This document shows, one piece after another, positions 8,575 through 17,841 of a DNA stretch of 64,000 nt. The DNA is taken from NCBI RefSeq assembly GCF_019977295.1, contig NZ_AP024651.1:3162001-3226000 (forward strand). Direction: 5' to 3'. The notes beneath the pieces are model-generated. The model did no database searches. It was not told the origin of the DNA and saw only the letters and a list, made by a program, of their open reading frames with translations. A program made the translations under genes and the position numbers. The stretch is from Arthrobacter sp. StoSoilB20 (GTDB lineage Bacteria; Actinomycetota; Actinomycetes; Actinomycetales; Micrococcaceae). Each line of letters begins with the position of its first letter. Position 1 is the stretch's first letter.

Positions 8575-10641
8575 ATGCGGTCAATAGTTAAACGCGTACT
8601 CGCCGGAATTGGCGTGGCTGGATTGCTGGCGTTCCCGGCGACAGCTGCTTGGGCCACCGATCCGGTGACCATTCCGTCCGGGCAGAACATCGTGGACGAC
8701 GCCAATGTCTTGGGAAGCCGAAAAGGTGAAGTCCAGGAAGCCATCCAAAAGACGCTCAAGGACCACAAGTACAACCTGTACGTGGTCACGGTGGACTCCT
8801 TCGAAAACCCGACGGACCCCAAACAATGGACTGAGGCCGTCGCCAAGAAAAAGCTCATGGGCAAACCGGACGCCATCCTGGCAATTTCCACGGCTGGACA
8901 GTACAACTTCGCCCTGAACTCGGGCAGCTCCATCTACTCGAAGCAGTCGGCAATTGCCCAGAACGCCGTCGTTGCCAATCTGGCAGGCGGCAAGAAGGAC
9001 TACGCCCAGGCAGCCATAGACACAGCTGCCGCCATCGGCGATGCCGCAGGTGGTGGAAGCGGGACGGTGCCCAGCGGGAACGCCGGCGTCGGCGTCCTTG
9101 TCGGGGTTGGCGTTGTGGCCGCCGGAGGTGCCGGCACCTACCTGTACCTCCGGAACCGACGCAAGAAGGGCGGCACCAAAGCCGTCAGCGCCAGCTATGG
9201 ACCACAGGGCGAACAGCTTGATCCGCTCGCCGGATTGAGTATTCCGGAACTGCGACAGAAGAGCGGCTCGCTGTTGATCGAGGCCGACGACGCCATCAAG
9301 TCCAGTGAGCAGGAGCTCGGCTTCGCCCAGGCGCAGTACGGTGATGCCGCAATTGGCAACTTCACCAAAGCGCTGGAAGAAGCCAAGGCCCATATGACGG
9401 AGTCGTTCAAGCTTCAGCAGCAGTTGGACGACCATATCCCGGACACCGAAGAGCAGCAGCGGAGCTGGCTCGGCGAAATCATCCGCCGGTCCGAGGCAGC
9501 GCTTTCATCGCTGCGTGACCAGAAGGCCGATTTCGACTCACTGCGCGAGCTGGAAAAGAATGCTCCCCAAGCCTTGGCCGCCGTTTCGGCAGGAGCCAAG
9601 GACGCGGATTCAAAGATCGCCAACGCGGAACAATCCCTCGCGGGCCTACGGGTCAAGTATGCCGAGTCTGCCTTGACCCAGGTTTCTGACAACATCCTGC
9701 AGGCCAAAGAGCGTCTTGCCTTCGTGCAGAACGCCGTTGCCGCAGCCCAAGAGAAGCTCACCGCAGGCGAGAACAGCATGGCGGCAGTAGCCGTTCGGGC
9801 CGCTGAGGAAAGCCTGCACCAAACCAACGTGCTGATCGATGCCATTTCCAAGACTGCCGGCAGCTTGGATGAGGCCCGGGCATCCTTGGAAGGAGCTGTT
9901 GCTGAGACCAGCCAGGACCTTGCCCAGGCACGGGCCATGATCCAATCGGGCGAACACCCCGAGCTTGCCGGCCCCGTGGCCGGCGTGGAAGCTGCCTTGG
10001 CCCAGGTGAAGACTGAGATCCAGGGTGGAAAGATCGACCCCATTGCTACTCTCAGCCGCGTGGAGTCCGCACACCAGGCGCTGGATCAGTCGCTGTCCGG
10101 TATCCGTGACCAGCAGGAACAGGCGCGCCGGGCCCAGGCATCCTTGCAACAGACCATCATGGCTGCCCAAGCGCAGATCAGCGCCACGTCCGATTACATC
10201 ACTGCCCGGCGAGGTGGCGTTGGTACTGAAGCCCGGACCAGGCTGGCAGAGGCTCAGCGAAACCTGGATTACGCCCTGTCCATTTCCCGCAATGATCCCG
10301 TCACGGCGCTGACCTACGCCCAGCAGGCGCATTCGCTTGCCGCGCAGGCCGCCCAGCTTGCCCAGTCCGACGTCGATCAGTTCGGCTATGCAGACCAGGG
10401 GCAGGGCTACGGCCGCGGTGGCATGTTCGGCGGTGGCGGTGGAGGCGGCGGTGGCCTTGGCGGCGCCATCCTTGGCGGCATCCTCATCAACTCCATCCTC
10501 AATGGCGGCGGAGGCGGCTGGGGCGGCGGCAATAACGACGGCGGCGGAGGAGGAGGCTTCTTCGGTGGCGATTCCGGCGGCGGCGGAGACTGGGGTGGTG
10601 GCGGAGGCGACTTCGGCGGCGGAGACTCCGGCAGCTTCTAG
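8575..10641 (+). CDS. Secreted/membrane TPM-domain protein with coiled coil and Gly-rich tail
   Basis: A 688-residue envelope protein of unproven function. The ATG at 8575 has a GAAGGG site seven bases upstream. Order: signal peptide at about 1-27 (cleavage after AWA); TPM (TLP18.3/Psb32/MOLO-1) domain at about 33-155, the fold of thylakoid repair factors; a transmembrane helix at about 169-191 followed by RNRRKK; a long Ala/Glu/Gln-rich coiled coil at about 215-600; and a very glycine-rich tail from about 606 to the end. It is followed 98 bp later by pspA, and the pairing suggests a shared role in membrane maintenance. An alternative reading upstream, antisense to the protease gene, is not credible. 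Confidence 0.9.
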   Translation: MRSIVKRVLAGIGVAGLLAFPATAAWATDPVTIPSGQNIVDDANVLGSRKGEVQEAIQKTLKDHKYNLYVVTVDSFENPTDPKQWTEAVAKKKLMGKPDAILAISTAGQYNFALNSGSSIYSKQSAIAQNAVVANLAGGKKDYAQAAIDTAAAIGDAAGGGSGTVPSGNAGVGVLVGVGVVAAGGAGTYLYLRNRRKKGGTKAVSASYGPQGEQLDPLAGLSIPELRQKSGSLLIEADDAIKSSEQELGFAQAQYGDAAIGNFTKALEEAKAHMTESFKLQQQLDDHIPDTEEQQRSWLGEIIRRSEAALSSLRDQKADFDSLRELEKNAPQALAAVSAGAKDADSKIANAEQSLAGLRVKYAESALTQVSDNILQAKERLAFVQNAVAAAQEKLTAGENSMAAVAVRAAEESLHQTNVLIDAISKTAGSLDEARASLEGAVAETSQDLAQARAMIQSGEHPELAGPVAGVEAALAQVKTEIQGGKIDPIATLSRVESAHQALDQSLSGIRDQQEQARRAQASLQQTIMAAQAQISATSDYITARRGGVGTEARTRLAEAQRNLDYALSISRNDPVTALTYAQQAHSLAAQAAQLAQSDVDQFGYADQGQGYGRGGMFGGGGGGGGGLGGAILGGILINSILNGGGGGWGGGNNDGGGGGGFFGGDSGGGGDWGGGGGDFGGGDSGSF

Positions 10642-10739
10642 CCAGACAGACTAAGTGGGGTCAATGCCCCGCATAGAAGCGGTACAACAACTGATCACTG
10701 ATTTCAGTGGCACCACTGAGCAGGACGAAAGGCAACACC

Positions 10740-11528
10740 ATGGTTAAGCAGTCCATTTTCGGTCGGATCTCACAGCTCGCCAAGGCAAACATCAACGCCT
10801 TGCTGGACCAGGCTGAGGACCCGCAGAAGATGCTGGACCAGATGGTCCGCGACTACACGAACAACATTGCCGAGGCCGAATCAGCCGTGGCCCAGACCAT
10901 CGGCAATCTCCGGATGCTGCAGGCGGACTACAACGAGGACATCAAGAACGCCCAGGACTGGGGCAACAAAGCCCTCGCCGCGTCCAGGAAGGCCGACGAG
11001 TACCGCTCCGCCGGCGATTCGGTTGATGCCCAGAAGTTCGACAACCTTGCCAAGGTCGCCATTCAGCGTCAGATGACTGCGGAATCCGAGGCCAAAGCAG
11101 CTGAGCCGAGCATTGCCTCCCAGACCGAGGTTGTGGACAAGCTCAAGACCGGTCTCGACCAGATGAAGAACAAGCTCAACCAGCTCACTGCCAAGCGCAA
11201 CGAGCTCGTTGCACGCTCCAAGACCGCGGCTGCACAGTCCCAGGTCCACGACGCCCTGAAGAGCATCGACATCATGGATCCCACCAGCGAGGTCGGCCGC
11301 TTCGAAGAGAAGATCCGCCGCGAAGAGGCCAAGGTCCTGGGCCAGCAGGAGCTTGCAAGCTCGAGCCTCGACGCCCAGTTCAACCAGCTCGAGGACCTCG
11401 GAGAGCAGACTGAGATCGAGGCCCGCCTCGCAGCACTGAAGTCCGGCGGTTCCAAGCCGGCCATCGGCGCGGGAGCTCCTGCAGCAACGGGCTCTACCAT
11501 CGACGAAGCCGACTTCGACAAGCTCTAG
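10740..11528 (+). CDS. pspA: PspA/IM30 family phage-shock protein
   Basis: Coiled-coil, membrane-associated protein of the PspA/Vipp1 family, which binds stressed inner membranes. The ATG at 10740 follows an AAAGG site; 262 residues. The N-terminus QSIFGRISQLAKANINALLDQAEDPQKMLDQM is the family amphipathic helix and start of helix 1, and the rest is almost entirely heptad-like helix through about residue 220, with a short flexible end. It lies downstream of the TPM-domain gene in the same orientation and probably shares its transcript. No ClgR-type regulator is adjacent. Confidence 0.93.
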   Translation: MVKQSIFGRISQLAKANINALLDQAEDPQKMLDQMVRDYTNNIAEAESAVAQTIGNLRMLQADYNEDIKNAQDWGNKALAASRKADEYRSAGDSVDAQKFDNLAKVAIQRQMTAESEAKAAEPSIASQTEVVDKLKTGLDQMKNKLNQLTAKRNELVARSKTAAAQSQVHDALKSIDIMDPTSEVGRFEEKIRREEAKVLGQQELASSSLDAQFNQLEDLGEQTEIEARLAALKSGGSKPAIGAGAPAATGSTIDEADFDKL

Positions 11529-11565
11529 ACCCCCCGGCCCGCTTGGCCGTGACATATCGCTGAAC

Positions 11566-11608
11566 AGACCAATGGGCCGGATCCTGAAAGGATCCGGCCC
11601 ATTGGTCT
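11566..11608. terminator. Bidirectional terminator between pspA and gntR-type gene
   Basis: A 19-bp perfect inverted repeat (11566-11584 and 11590-11608) with a five-base loop sits between two convergent genes. There is no long T-run on either side, but the stem is strong and the position fits a shared terminator. Confidence 0.75.
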
Positions 11609-11626
11609 TGGGTGCAATGGTCGAAA

Positions 11627-12439
11627 CTACGGGGCTTGCTGCCCTGAGTGGGGCACGGCGGCGGAGTCCTGCCCCGGGCTGACGTCCGTTGCCACTTCGG
11701 CGCGGATCTCGAAACCCTTGGGATGGAAGTACGTCACCGTGCATTCCAGAACCTCCCCGTGAGCGCCCAGGGTCGTCCGCTCCAGCCGTGGCACCATCGC
11801 GAAGCCACGGACGTTGAGGGCGTCTGCAAGGTGCTCCGGGGGCTCGTGCATGGTCACGGTGATTTCAGCGCGCTGGAGCGGCTTCAGCGTCCTATCCTGG
11901 ATGACCTGGTAGATGGAGTTCCTCTCTGCATCGGCGAGGCTGATGTGCCGTCCTATATGCGAGGGGATAAAGATCTCCGCAATGGCATAAGGCCAACCGG
12001 CACTTGAATATGATCGGCGGATCACCAGGACAAGATTGTCATCGGAGACCAGCTTTGCCGGCACGGTCCTGTCTTTTTCCATCCATTTGTATTCGATCAG
12101 CCCTTTGACAGTCTTCATCCCTGCCGCGGTGAACGTTTCCATGAAGGGCGCCAACCGGTTCAGCATTTTGACCGGCCGCTGTGCCATCACGAATGTTCCC
12201 TTGCCCTGCCTGCGGACCAGCAACCCTTTAACGACGAGCGTTTCGATTGCCTTGCGGACTGTAGTCCGGCTGATGCCGTACTCGTCCATCAGCGACTCTT
12301 CCGTGGGTATCCGCGATCCCGGTTCCAGACGGCTGACCTGATCCGTCAGAACGTCGGCCACCTGCTGGTAGACGGCCACAGGGCTGTCCCGTTCCAGGAC
12401 TTCCCTAGTGGGACCGGACCTGACGTCTTCATTGACCAT
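11627..12439 (-). CDS. GntR family transcriptional regulator (HutC/UTRA type)
   Basis: DNA-binding repressor or activator of 270 residues. The ATG at 12439 has a GGAGGGG site eight bases upstream. The winged helix-turn-helix is at about residues 20-90, with the signature SRIPTEESLMDEYGISRTTVRKAIETL and GKGTFV. The rest is a UTRA ligand-binding domain (RRSYSSAGWPYAIAEIFIPS). The neighbours (pspA, tRNA) do not reveal its target or ligand; the gluconate operon is 8 kb away and not obviously linked. Confidence 0.9.
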   Translation of the reverse strand: MVNEDVRSGPTREVLERDSPVAVYQQVADVLTDQVSRLEPGSRIPTEESLMDEYGISRTTVRKAIETLVVKGLLVRRQGKGTFVMAQRPVKMLNRLAPFMETFTAAGMKTVKGLIEYKWMEKDRTVPAKLVSDDNLVLVIRRSYSSAGWPYAIAEIFIPSHIGRHISLADAERNSIYQVIQDRTLKPLQRAEITVTMHEPPEHLADALNVRGFAMVPRLERTTLGAHGEVLECTVTYFHPKGFEIRAEVATDVSPGQDSAAVPHSGQQAP

Positions 12440-12518
12440 GGGGCCGTCCCCTCCAATTTCCTGCCTCAGCGAATCCGGACTTGATGCTAGCACCCGTTAC
12501 CCCGAAGGCCGCTTAAAC

Positions 12519-12556
12519 AAAAGATCCGGATCAGTGAAAACTGATCCGGATCTTTT
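12519..12556 (-). terminator. Terminator of the first initiator tRNA gene
   Basis: A 16-bp perfect stem (12519-12534 with 12541-12556) around a six-base loop lies a few bases beyond the 3' end of the tRNA. The arms begin and end with A4/T4, giving a T-run in the minus-strand transcript. Near-copy of the hairpin after the second tRNA. Confidence 0.88.
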
Positions 12557-12562
12557 CTCCAG

Positions 12563-12636
12563 TTGCGGGGACAGGATTTGAACCTGTGACCTCTGGGTTA
12601 TGAGCCCAGCGAGCTACCGAACTGCTCCACCCCGCG
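12563..12636 (-). tRNA. Initiator tRNA-fMet (CAT anticodon), copy 1
   Basis: The minus strand folds as a complete 74-nt tRNA with anticodon CAT. It is the initiator form: the acceptor stem starts with C1 opposite A72 (no pair), and the anticodon stem ends in three G:C pairs (GGGCTCATAACCC). The T-arm reads GGTTCAAATCC. CCA is not encoded. The gene and its terminator hairpin recur at 13092-13209; the tRNA copies are identical. Confidence 0.97.
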
Positions 12637-12783
12637 TCGCAAGAACAACACTACCGCACCTCCGCGGCCCTTCCGACCAAATAGCACCAAAGGTGCCCTA
12701 GATCACTCACCGTTCCCCTACCGCCAACCTGCAAGAGGGCGCAGCATCACCGTGATCCTGCCAAAGGGTCGCGCCCAAACTCC

Positions 12784-13060
12784 GGGGGGGACATGAGAGA
12801 CGGTCAGACTCAAACCCGGGGGACATGAAAGAGCGTCCCAACAAACCCAGGGGGACATGAGAGACGGTCAGGCCCAAACCCAGGGGGACATGAAAGAGGG
12901 TCCCGCCTAACCCCGGGAGACATGAAAGAGCGTCCCAACAAACCCAGGGGGACATGAGAGACGGTCAGGCCCAAACCCAGGGGGACATGAAAGAGGGTCC
13001 CGCCTAACCCCGGGAGACATGAAAGAGCGTCCCAACAAACCCAGGGGGACGTGCGAGGGC
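12784..13060. repeat. Ordered tandem repeat of 32/33-bp units between two initiator tRNAs
   Basis: Eight units, plus one decayed copy, each centred on GGGGGACATGA or GGGAGACATGA. The ACATGA cores are at 12791, 12823, 12855, 12888, 12920, 12952, 12985 and 13017, with a degenerate ACGTGC at 13049. Three unit types are seen: A (GAGAGACGGTCAG), B (GAAAGAGGGTCCCGCCTAA) and C (GAAAGAGCGTCCCAACAAA), in the order A-C-A-B-C-A-B-C. The 97-bp A-B-C block occurs twice in a row without a difference. There are no unique spacers, so it is not CRISPR, and I see no protein-coding sense in it. The 500 bp between the tRNAs hold nothing else I can identify. Confidence 0.95.
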
Positions 13061-13091
13061 CGCGTCTTCCAAGGAGGGTTTGAGGGAAAAC

Positions 13092-13129
13092 AAAAGGTCC
13101 GGATCAGTAATTACTGATCCGGACCTTTT
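13092..13129 (-). terminator. Terminator of the second initiator tRNA gene
   Basis: A perfect 38-bp palindrome (19-bp arms meeting at 13110/13111), flanked by A4 and T4, directly follows the tRNA in the minus direction. It differs from the hairpin after copy 1 by compensating changes (GATCC to GGTCC with the matching change in the other arm), so the structure is conserved. Confidence 0.88.
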
Positions 13130-13135
13130 CTCCAG

Positions 13136-13209
13136 TTGCGGGGACAGGATTTGAACCTGTGACCTCTGGGTTATGAGCCCAGCGAGCTACCGAACTGCTC
13201 CACCCCGCG
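13136..13209 (-). tRNA. Initiator tRNA-fMet (CAT anticodon), copy 2
   Basis: Identical in sequence to the copy at 12563-12636, with the same unpaired C1/A72 and the three G:C pairs in the anticodon stem. The 5' flank (reading CGCAAGAACAACA on the plus strand) is shared by both copies, so the duplication included tRNA plus flanks. Confidence 0.97.
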
Positions 13210-13281
13210 TCGCAAGAACAACATTACCGGCAGGTGAAGGGGAGACCAAATCCTGACTGCGTGATGTGCGTCTCCCCCGCC

Positions 13282-13330
13282 AAAAAGGGCCGGTGTCCGC
13301 CCCCTTTGCAGGGAACGGGCACCGGCCCTT
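13282..13330 (-). terminator. Terminator of the UPF0182 gene
   Basis: An 11-bp stem (13285-13295 with 13320-13330) followed in the minus direction by a T-run (complement of the A5 at 13282-13286). It lies about 40 bp after the UPF0182 stop codon. Confidence 0.85.
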
Positions 13331-13371
13331 ATCAGTCGCTGTTCAGCCACGCAGCCGCGTGGCTGCCCTGC

Positions 13372-16368
13372 CTAGCTGCTCGGAGAAGGTGACGGTGTGG
13401 CGCTGGGGCTGGCACCGGGGGTCGCCGTCGGGGCAGTTGTGGCGCCAAGACGCGTTTCCGCATCCAACGCCTTCTTCAAGGCCTCGGACAGCTTGGCCTG
13501 CTGGGCGCCATAAGTTGCAAAGTCGCCCTTGGCCAAGGCGGCCTGGCCGTCCGTAATCGCCTTGTTCGCCTCGTCCAGGGCTGCCTTGAGGTCAGCCTTG
13601 GCATCGGTCGGGCCAGTAGGCGGCGCAGTGGTTCCCGGAGGCGCGGTAGGCGTCTGGCCATTGTTGTCGGCATCTCCGGCTGTGGCGCCGGAATTGCCAC
13701 CGAACAGTTGGTCCAGTGCCTCGTCCAAGGTGGGCGCAAAGCCGATCTTGTCACCGAAGGCCACCAAAACACGCTGCAGCGTCGGGTAGGACGTTTCACC
13801 CGTGGACTTCAGGTAGACCGGCTGCACGTACAACAGGCCACCACCTACGGGCAGCGTCAACAGGTTGCCGTTCAGCACATCCGAAGCACCCTGCCGGAGG
13901 AGGTTCAACGCCTGGGAGACGGTGGGATCGGAGTTGAATTTATTCTGTGCCTGTCCCGGTCCCGGGACCTGGGTGTCCGTGGGGAGTTCAAGCAGCCGAA
14001 GCTTGCCGTAGCTCTCCCCCTTGACGCCCTTCTCGTTTCCAGCGTCGGAGTCGGCAGCCAGGAATCCGTACAGGATGTTCCGGGCACTGCCATTGACGGT
14101 CTGCGGAATGAACGAGGAGGTCAGTTGGAAGGCCGGCTTCTCCTGGTCGGGCATCTGCAGGGACATGTAGAACGGCGGCTGCTTGACGGCTTCCGAAACG
14201 GTGGGATCGTTCGGAACGCTCCAAGCATCGTTGTTCTGGTAGAAGCTGTCCGGGTCTGTCACGTGGTAACGGCCGAGAAGTTCGCGCTGGACTTTGAAGA
14301 GGTCCTCCGGGTAGCGAACGTGGCTCATGAGATCGCCGGACATTTCCGAGTATGGCTTGATGACGGTCGGGAAGACCTTCTGCCACGCTTTCAGGATGGG
14401 GTCCTGATCGTCCCACGCGTACAGGTTGACCGAACCGTCGTAAGCATCCACGGTGGCCTTGACCGAGTTGCGGATGTAGTTGACCGAGCTGTTCGGCAAG
14501 GCCACGGTGCGGCCTGCGTTCGTCTGGGAGTCGGCCGTGGCGTTCTGCAACTGCTGCGGCTGGGAGTACGGGAAGTACTGGCTGGTGGTGTAGCCGTCGA
14601 CAATCCACTTCACGCGTCCATCAACAACGGCCGGGTAGGCGTTGCCGTCAACAGTCAGGTACGGAGCCAGCTTCTCGACGCGTTCGCGCGGATTGCGTTC
14701 GTAAAGGATCTGGGACTCGGCGTTGACACCATCGGAAAGCAGCAGATCCGAGGACTGGAACTTGATGGAGTACAGGATCCGGTTGAGCCAGTTGCCTACG
14801 TTGGGTCCACCGTTGCCGCTGAAGGTGTACTGGGTCTCTCCCCCACCTTCCCTGCCTGCGGGTCGGTCCTGTTCACGGTTCGGAGCACCGTCAGGTGCAC
14901 CCACAATGGAGTACTCAGGAGAGTTTTCGCCGAAGTAGATGCGGGGCTCGTACGTGGTGTCGTTGCCAAGCACGCCGTTGGACGGGATGCCGGACTGCAG
15001 GAACTCGGGTTTTCCGTCAGCAGTGAACTTGTTGCCCTTGGCAGCAACCACACCGTAGCCGTGAGTGTAGACAATGTGCCTGTTGACCCACGTCTGCTGG
15101 TTGGCGCTCAATCCGTCCGGGTTCAGCTCGCGAACAGCGATCACGGTGTCCTGGACCTTGCCGTCAACCATGTAGCGGTCCACGTTAAGGGTCTGCGGGA
15201 ACTGGTAGTACGGGCGGTACTGTTCCAGCTGGGCGAACGCTGAGGAAATGAGGTTCGGGTCCAAAAGCCGGATGTTGGCCGTGGTTTGCGCATCTGCCGC
15301 CAGTGCGCCGGTGGTGGCGGTAGTGGTTGCGTTATAGGCCGAGACATCAATCTGGTCCAGGCCATAGGCGGCCCGGGTCATCTTGATGTTTCGGTCAATA
15401 AATTCCTTTTCCAGCGTGTTCTCGGAAGGACGGACCTGGAACTGCTGGATGACCCACGGGTACACCCCGCCGGCCAGAATGGCAGTGATGACCAACATCG
15501 CAGTACCGATCACCGGGAGGCGCCAGCGTCCGATGACTGCGGCAATGATGAACAGGATGGCTACCAGCCCGGCGGCAACCGCCAGGATGGCTTTGGTGGG
15601 AACCACAGCATTGACATCTGTATAGAGGGCACCCGCCCAGCGACCGGAGTTGCTCTGGACAGTGGTGTACCGATCGAGCCAGAAGTTGACGCCCAGCAGG
15701 ACCAGGAAAAGCGCACCGGTCACGGCGATGTGGATCTGGGCGGCGCGGCTGGTGAATATACCGCGCTCCATCAGGCGGATGCTGCCGTAAAGGTAGTGGG
15801 TCAGGATTCCGGCAATGCCGGCGACAACGGCAATGCTGATCAGGAATCCGGTGACGAAGCCCAGGAAAGGAAGGGACATCAGGTAGAAGCTGATATCCAG
15901 GTTGAACAGCGGATCCGTCTGGCCGAATGGCTCCTGGTTGAAGAACAGCAAGGCCTTCTGCCATTGGCTGGCCGCCGCGCTGCCCGCGAACAGGCCGAAC
16001 AGGATGGGAAGGCCAATCATGACAACCCGGCGTACAGGCTCAAGCTGGGCCTGGTAGCGGTTGAGGTTGTCCCGCGATTCCGCATCCGGAGCGTAGACGG
16101 GGCGGGAGCGGTAGGCGATCCTGATGGCAAAGAAAACAGCGGCGAACATCATGGCGAAGCCGATCAGGAACGTGATGATCCTGGCCAGGTTTTCGCGTAT
16201 GTACACTTCGAAGAAACCAAGCTGCTGGTACCAGAGGACGTCGGTCCACACATTGGCGAAGAAAATGAACCCGACGACGGCCACTGCCACGACAATGAGC
16301 GTCGGAGTCAGGGCACCTCGTCTCAGCGGTGATCTTCCGGGCGGGTTGGAGCTGGCGGGACGGGACAA
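13372..16368 (-). CDS. UPF0182 family large membrane protein
   Basis: A 998-residue conserved actinobacterial membrane protein of unknown function. The first 330 residues hold about seven transmembrane helices. The remainder is a large, probably extracytoplasmic, domain ([55 protein letters not shown] are family-like stretches). The last 130 residues are Ala/Thr/Pro/Lys-rich with a short helix and probably disordered. The start is a TTG at 16368 with GAGG nine bases upstream. It is followed upstream by the Lon-like PDZ gene in the same orientation, an order also known in mycobacteria. Confidence 0.93.
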   Translation of the reverse strand: MSRPASSNPPGRSPLRRGALTPTLIVVAVAVVGFIFFANVWTDVLWYQQLGFFEVYIRENLARIITFLIGFAMMFAAVFFAIRIAYRSRPVYAPDAESRDNLNRYQAQLEPVRRVVMIGLPILFGLFAGSAAASQWQKALLFFNQEPFGQTDPLFNLDISFYLMSLPFLGFVTGFLISIAVVAGIAGILTHYLYGSIRLMERGIFTSRAAQIHIAVTGALFLVLLGVNFWLDRYTTVQSNSGRWAGALYTDVNAVVPTKAILAVAAGLVAILFIIAAVIGRWRLPVIGTAMLVITAILAGGVYPWVIQQFQVRPSENTLEKEFIDRNIKMTRAAYGLDQIDVSAYNATTTATTGALAADAQTTANIRLLDPNLISSAFAQLEQYRPYYQFPQTLNVDRYMVDGKVQDTVIAVRELNPDGLSANQQTWVNRHIVYTHGYGVVAAKGNKFTADGKPEFLQSGIPSNGVLGNDTTYEPRIYFGENSPEYSIVGAPDGAPNREQDRPAGREGGGETQYTFSGNGGPNVGNWLNRILYSIKFQSSDLLLSDGVNAESQILYERNPRERVEKLAPYLTVDGNAYPAVVDGRVKWIVDGYTTSQYFPYSQPQQLQNATADSQTNAGRTVALPNSSVNYIRNSVKATVDAYDGSVNLYAWDDQDPILKAWQKVFPTVIKPYSEMSGDLMSHVRYPEDLFKVQRELLGRYHVTDPDSFYQNNDAWSVPNDPTVSEAVKQPPFYMSLQMPDQEKPAFQLTSSFIPQTVNGSARNILYGFLAADSDAGNEKGVKGESYGKLRLLELPTDTQVPGPGQAQNKFNSDPTVSQALNLLRQGASDVLNGNLLTLPVGGGLLYVQPVYLKSTGETSYPTLQRVLVAFGDKIGFAPTLDEALDQLFGGNSGATAGDADNNGQTPTAPPGTTAPPTGPTDAKADLKAALDEANKAITDGQAALAKGDFATYGAQQAKLSEALKKALDAETRLGATTAPTATPGASPSATPSPSPSS

Positions 16369-16494
16369 ACTCTGTACCTCATTGGTGTCAGTGAACAGTC
16401 GGTATGCGAGTGGTTGACATTCTCTGCCGCTGGGATATGGCGGAGGCCGTCATATATGCCACGAGTGGCGGTGGAGCTAAGTTCCACCGCCAGT

Positions 16495-17631
16495 CTAGTT
16501 GTTTGTGCAGGTGGGAAGGCCCGCCGTGTCTTCTCCCGACCCAAGCCGCTCCACAGCGGAGTTGGCATCGGCCAATGTTTCGACTTTGACTACCTGTAAT
16601 CCATCGGGAACATGGCCAACGACATCGGAGCAATTGGCGGCCGGAGCCAGGAACATCGTGGCCCCTTGCTGCCGGGCGCCAATCATCTTCTGGGCTATGC
16701 CGCCGATGGGACCCACGGCACCATCTGCTGTGATCGTTCCAGTGCCGGCTACGTGTTTTCCGCCCGTAAGGTCGCCCGGCGTGAGGTTGTCGATGATACC
16801 CAGGGCAAACATCATGCCCGCGCTGGGGCCGCCCACGTTCTCAAGGGAGATGCTGACGTCGAAGGGGAACGTGAAGTCACTGGCGAGCAGCACACCCAGT
16901 ACATAGCGGTCGGCCGAATTCCTGGTGGGAGTGATGGTCTCCGTTACGGCAGCGCCTTTCCGTTCCACCACAACAACCGCCGGGGCCCCTGCACCGGCGG
17001 CCAGTTCAGCTTGGATCACGCTCATCGAGGTGATGGCCTTGCCGTTGATGGACTTCAGGAGGTCGCCCTCCTGGATCTTGCCGGCAGCAGGGGACGCTTC
17101 CGAGAGGCCCGCGACGTTTAGTCGTTGCTCGAACGGGATGTCCAACTCACGCAAGGCGGCAGCAAAGGCATTCTCCTGGGAAGTCTCCATGGCAATCTCC
17201 CCCTCCTGCACCGTCTGTTCTGCGGTGGTGCCCTTGGGATAGATCAGTTCCTCCGGATATATGGCCTTGGAACTGTCCATCCATGCACGGAAGACGTCAA
17301 AGATGGTTGCGGGAGTCTTGGGACCGCCGGTCAAGACCACCGTGGTGAGATCCAGGTTGCCGTTTGCCGGAAAGGATTCCCGTCCGGAAATGGTGATGAC
17401 TGGCTTATCGCCGTCCTTACCCAAGGTATTGAAGGTAGGTCCGGCCGATTCGATCACATAGGGAACGGGAAGCGCCGCAGCGCCAATGCCGAGTCCCAAC
17501 GCCAAAAGACCCGAGATCACCATGATCATGTACCTGTTGTCCCGCGCTGGTGCCGGAGGCACTGGGGAGGGACCGGCGTCGGACGTTTGACGCGGGTCCA
17601 ATGAGCCCTCGGGGCTGGGCGAAGTAAGCAT
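16495..17631 (-). CDS. Membrane-anchored Lon-like serine protease with PDZ domain (YlbL type)
   Basis: A 378-residue protease anchored by a helix at about residues 34-54. A PDZ domain is at about 165-235 (QEGDLLKSINGKAI) and the Lon-type proteolytic domain follows, with the Ser-Lys dyad visible: Ser270 in GGPSAG and Lys315 in GGIAQK. It lacks the AAA+ ATPase of Lon, so it would work outside the cytoplasm without ATP. The ATG at 17631 has GAGAGG upstream. It is transcribed towards the UPF0182 gene (about 125 bp away) and diverges from the DUF2342 gene. Confidence 0.93.
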   Translation of the reverse strand: MLTSPSPEGSLDPRQTSDAGPSPVPPAPARDNRYMIMVISGLLALGLGIGAAALPVPYVIESAGPTFNTLGKDGDKPVITISGRESFPANGNLDLTTVVLTGGPKTPATIFDVFRAWMDSSKAIYPEELIYPKGTTAEQTVQEGEIAMETSQENAFAAALRELDIPFEQRLNVAGLSEASPAAGKIQEGDLLKSINGKAITSMSVIQAELAAGAGAPAVVVVERKGAAVTETITPTRNSADRYVLGVLLASDFTFPFDVSISLENVGGPSAGMMFALGIIDNLTPGDLTGGKHVAGTGTITADGAVGPIGGIAQKMIGARQQGATMFLAPAANCSDVVGHVPDGLQVVKVETLADANSAVERLGSGEDTAGLPTCTNN

Positions 17632-17841
17632 TGAGGCCTCTCTATGCCGGCATTGCGTGACCGGTTCCACGGCTGTTGCCACCGAATACGGCAGCGGCAC
17701 ATACCAAACATCAACAGTACGCGGTCCGGCGTTCGCGGGCTGCTTTGCCTAGAGCGAACTACGCCGCATGCAGGCAGACAGCGTTCCGGCCGCGGGGTAC
17801 GGTGAAAGAGATCACCAGCCAGTTCGACGATCGGCGGCACC

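Noticed and set aside
12707..12955. 82-codon minus-strand open frame across the repeat array
   Set aside because: It arises from translating the repeat; there is no ribosome site, no known domain, and the 97-bp block is not a multiple of three.
12784..13060. CRISPR array
   Set aside because: Units of 32/33 bp abut directly with no unique spacers, and there are no cas genes in the window.
13708..15243. 511-codon plus-strand open frame opposite the UPF0182 gene
   Set aside because: Antisense shadow; the minus-strand product is a full-length family member and this one matches nothing.
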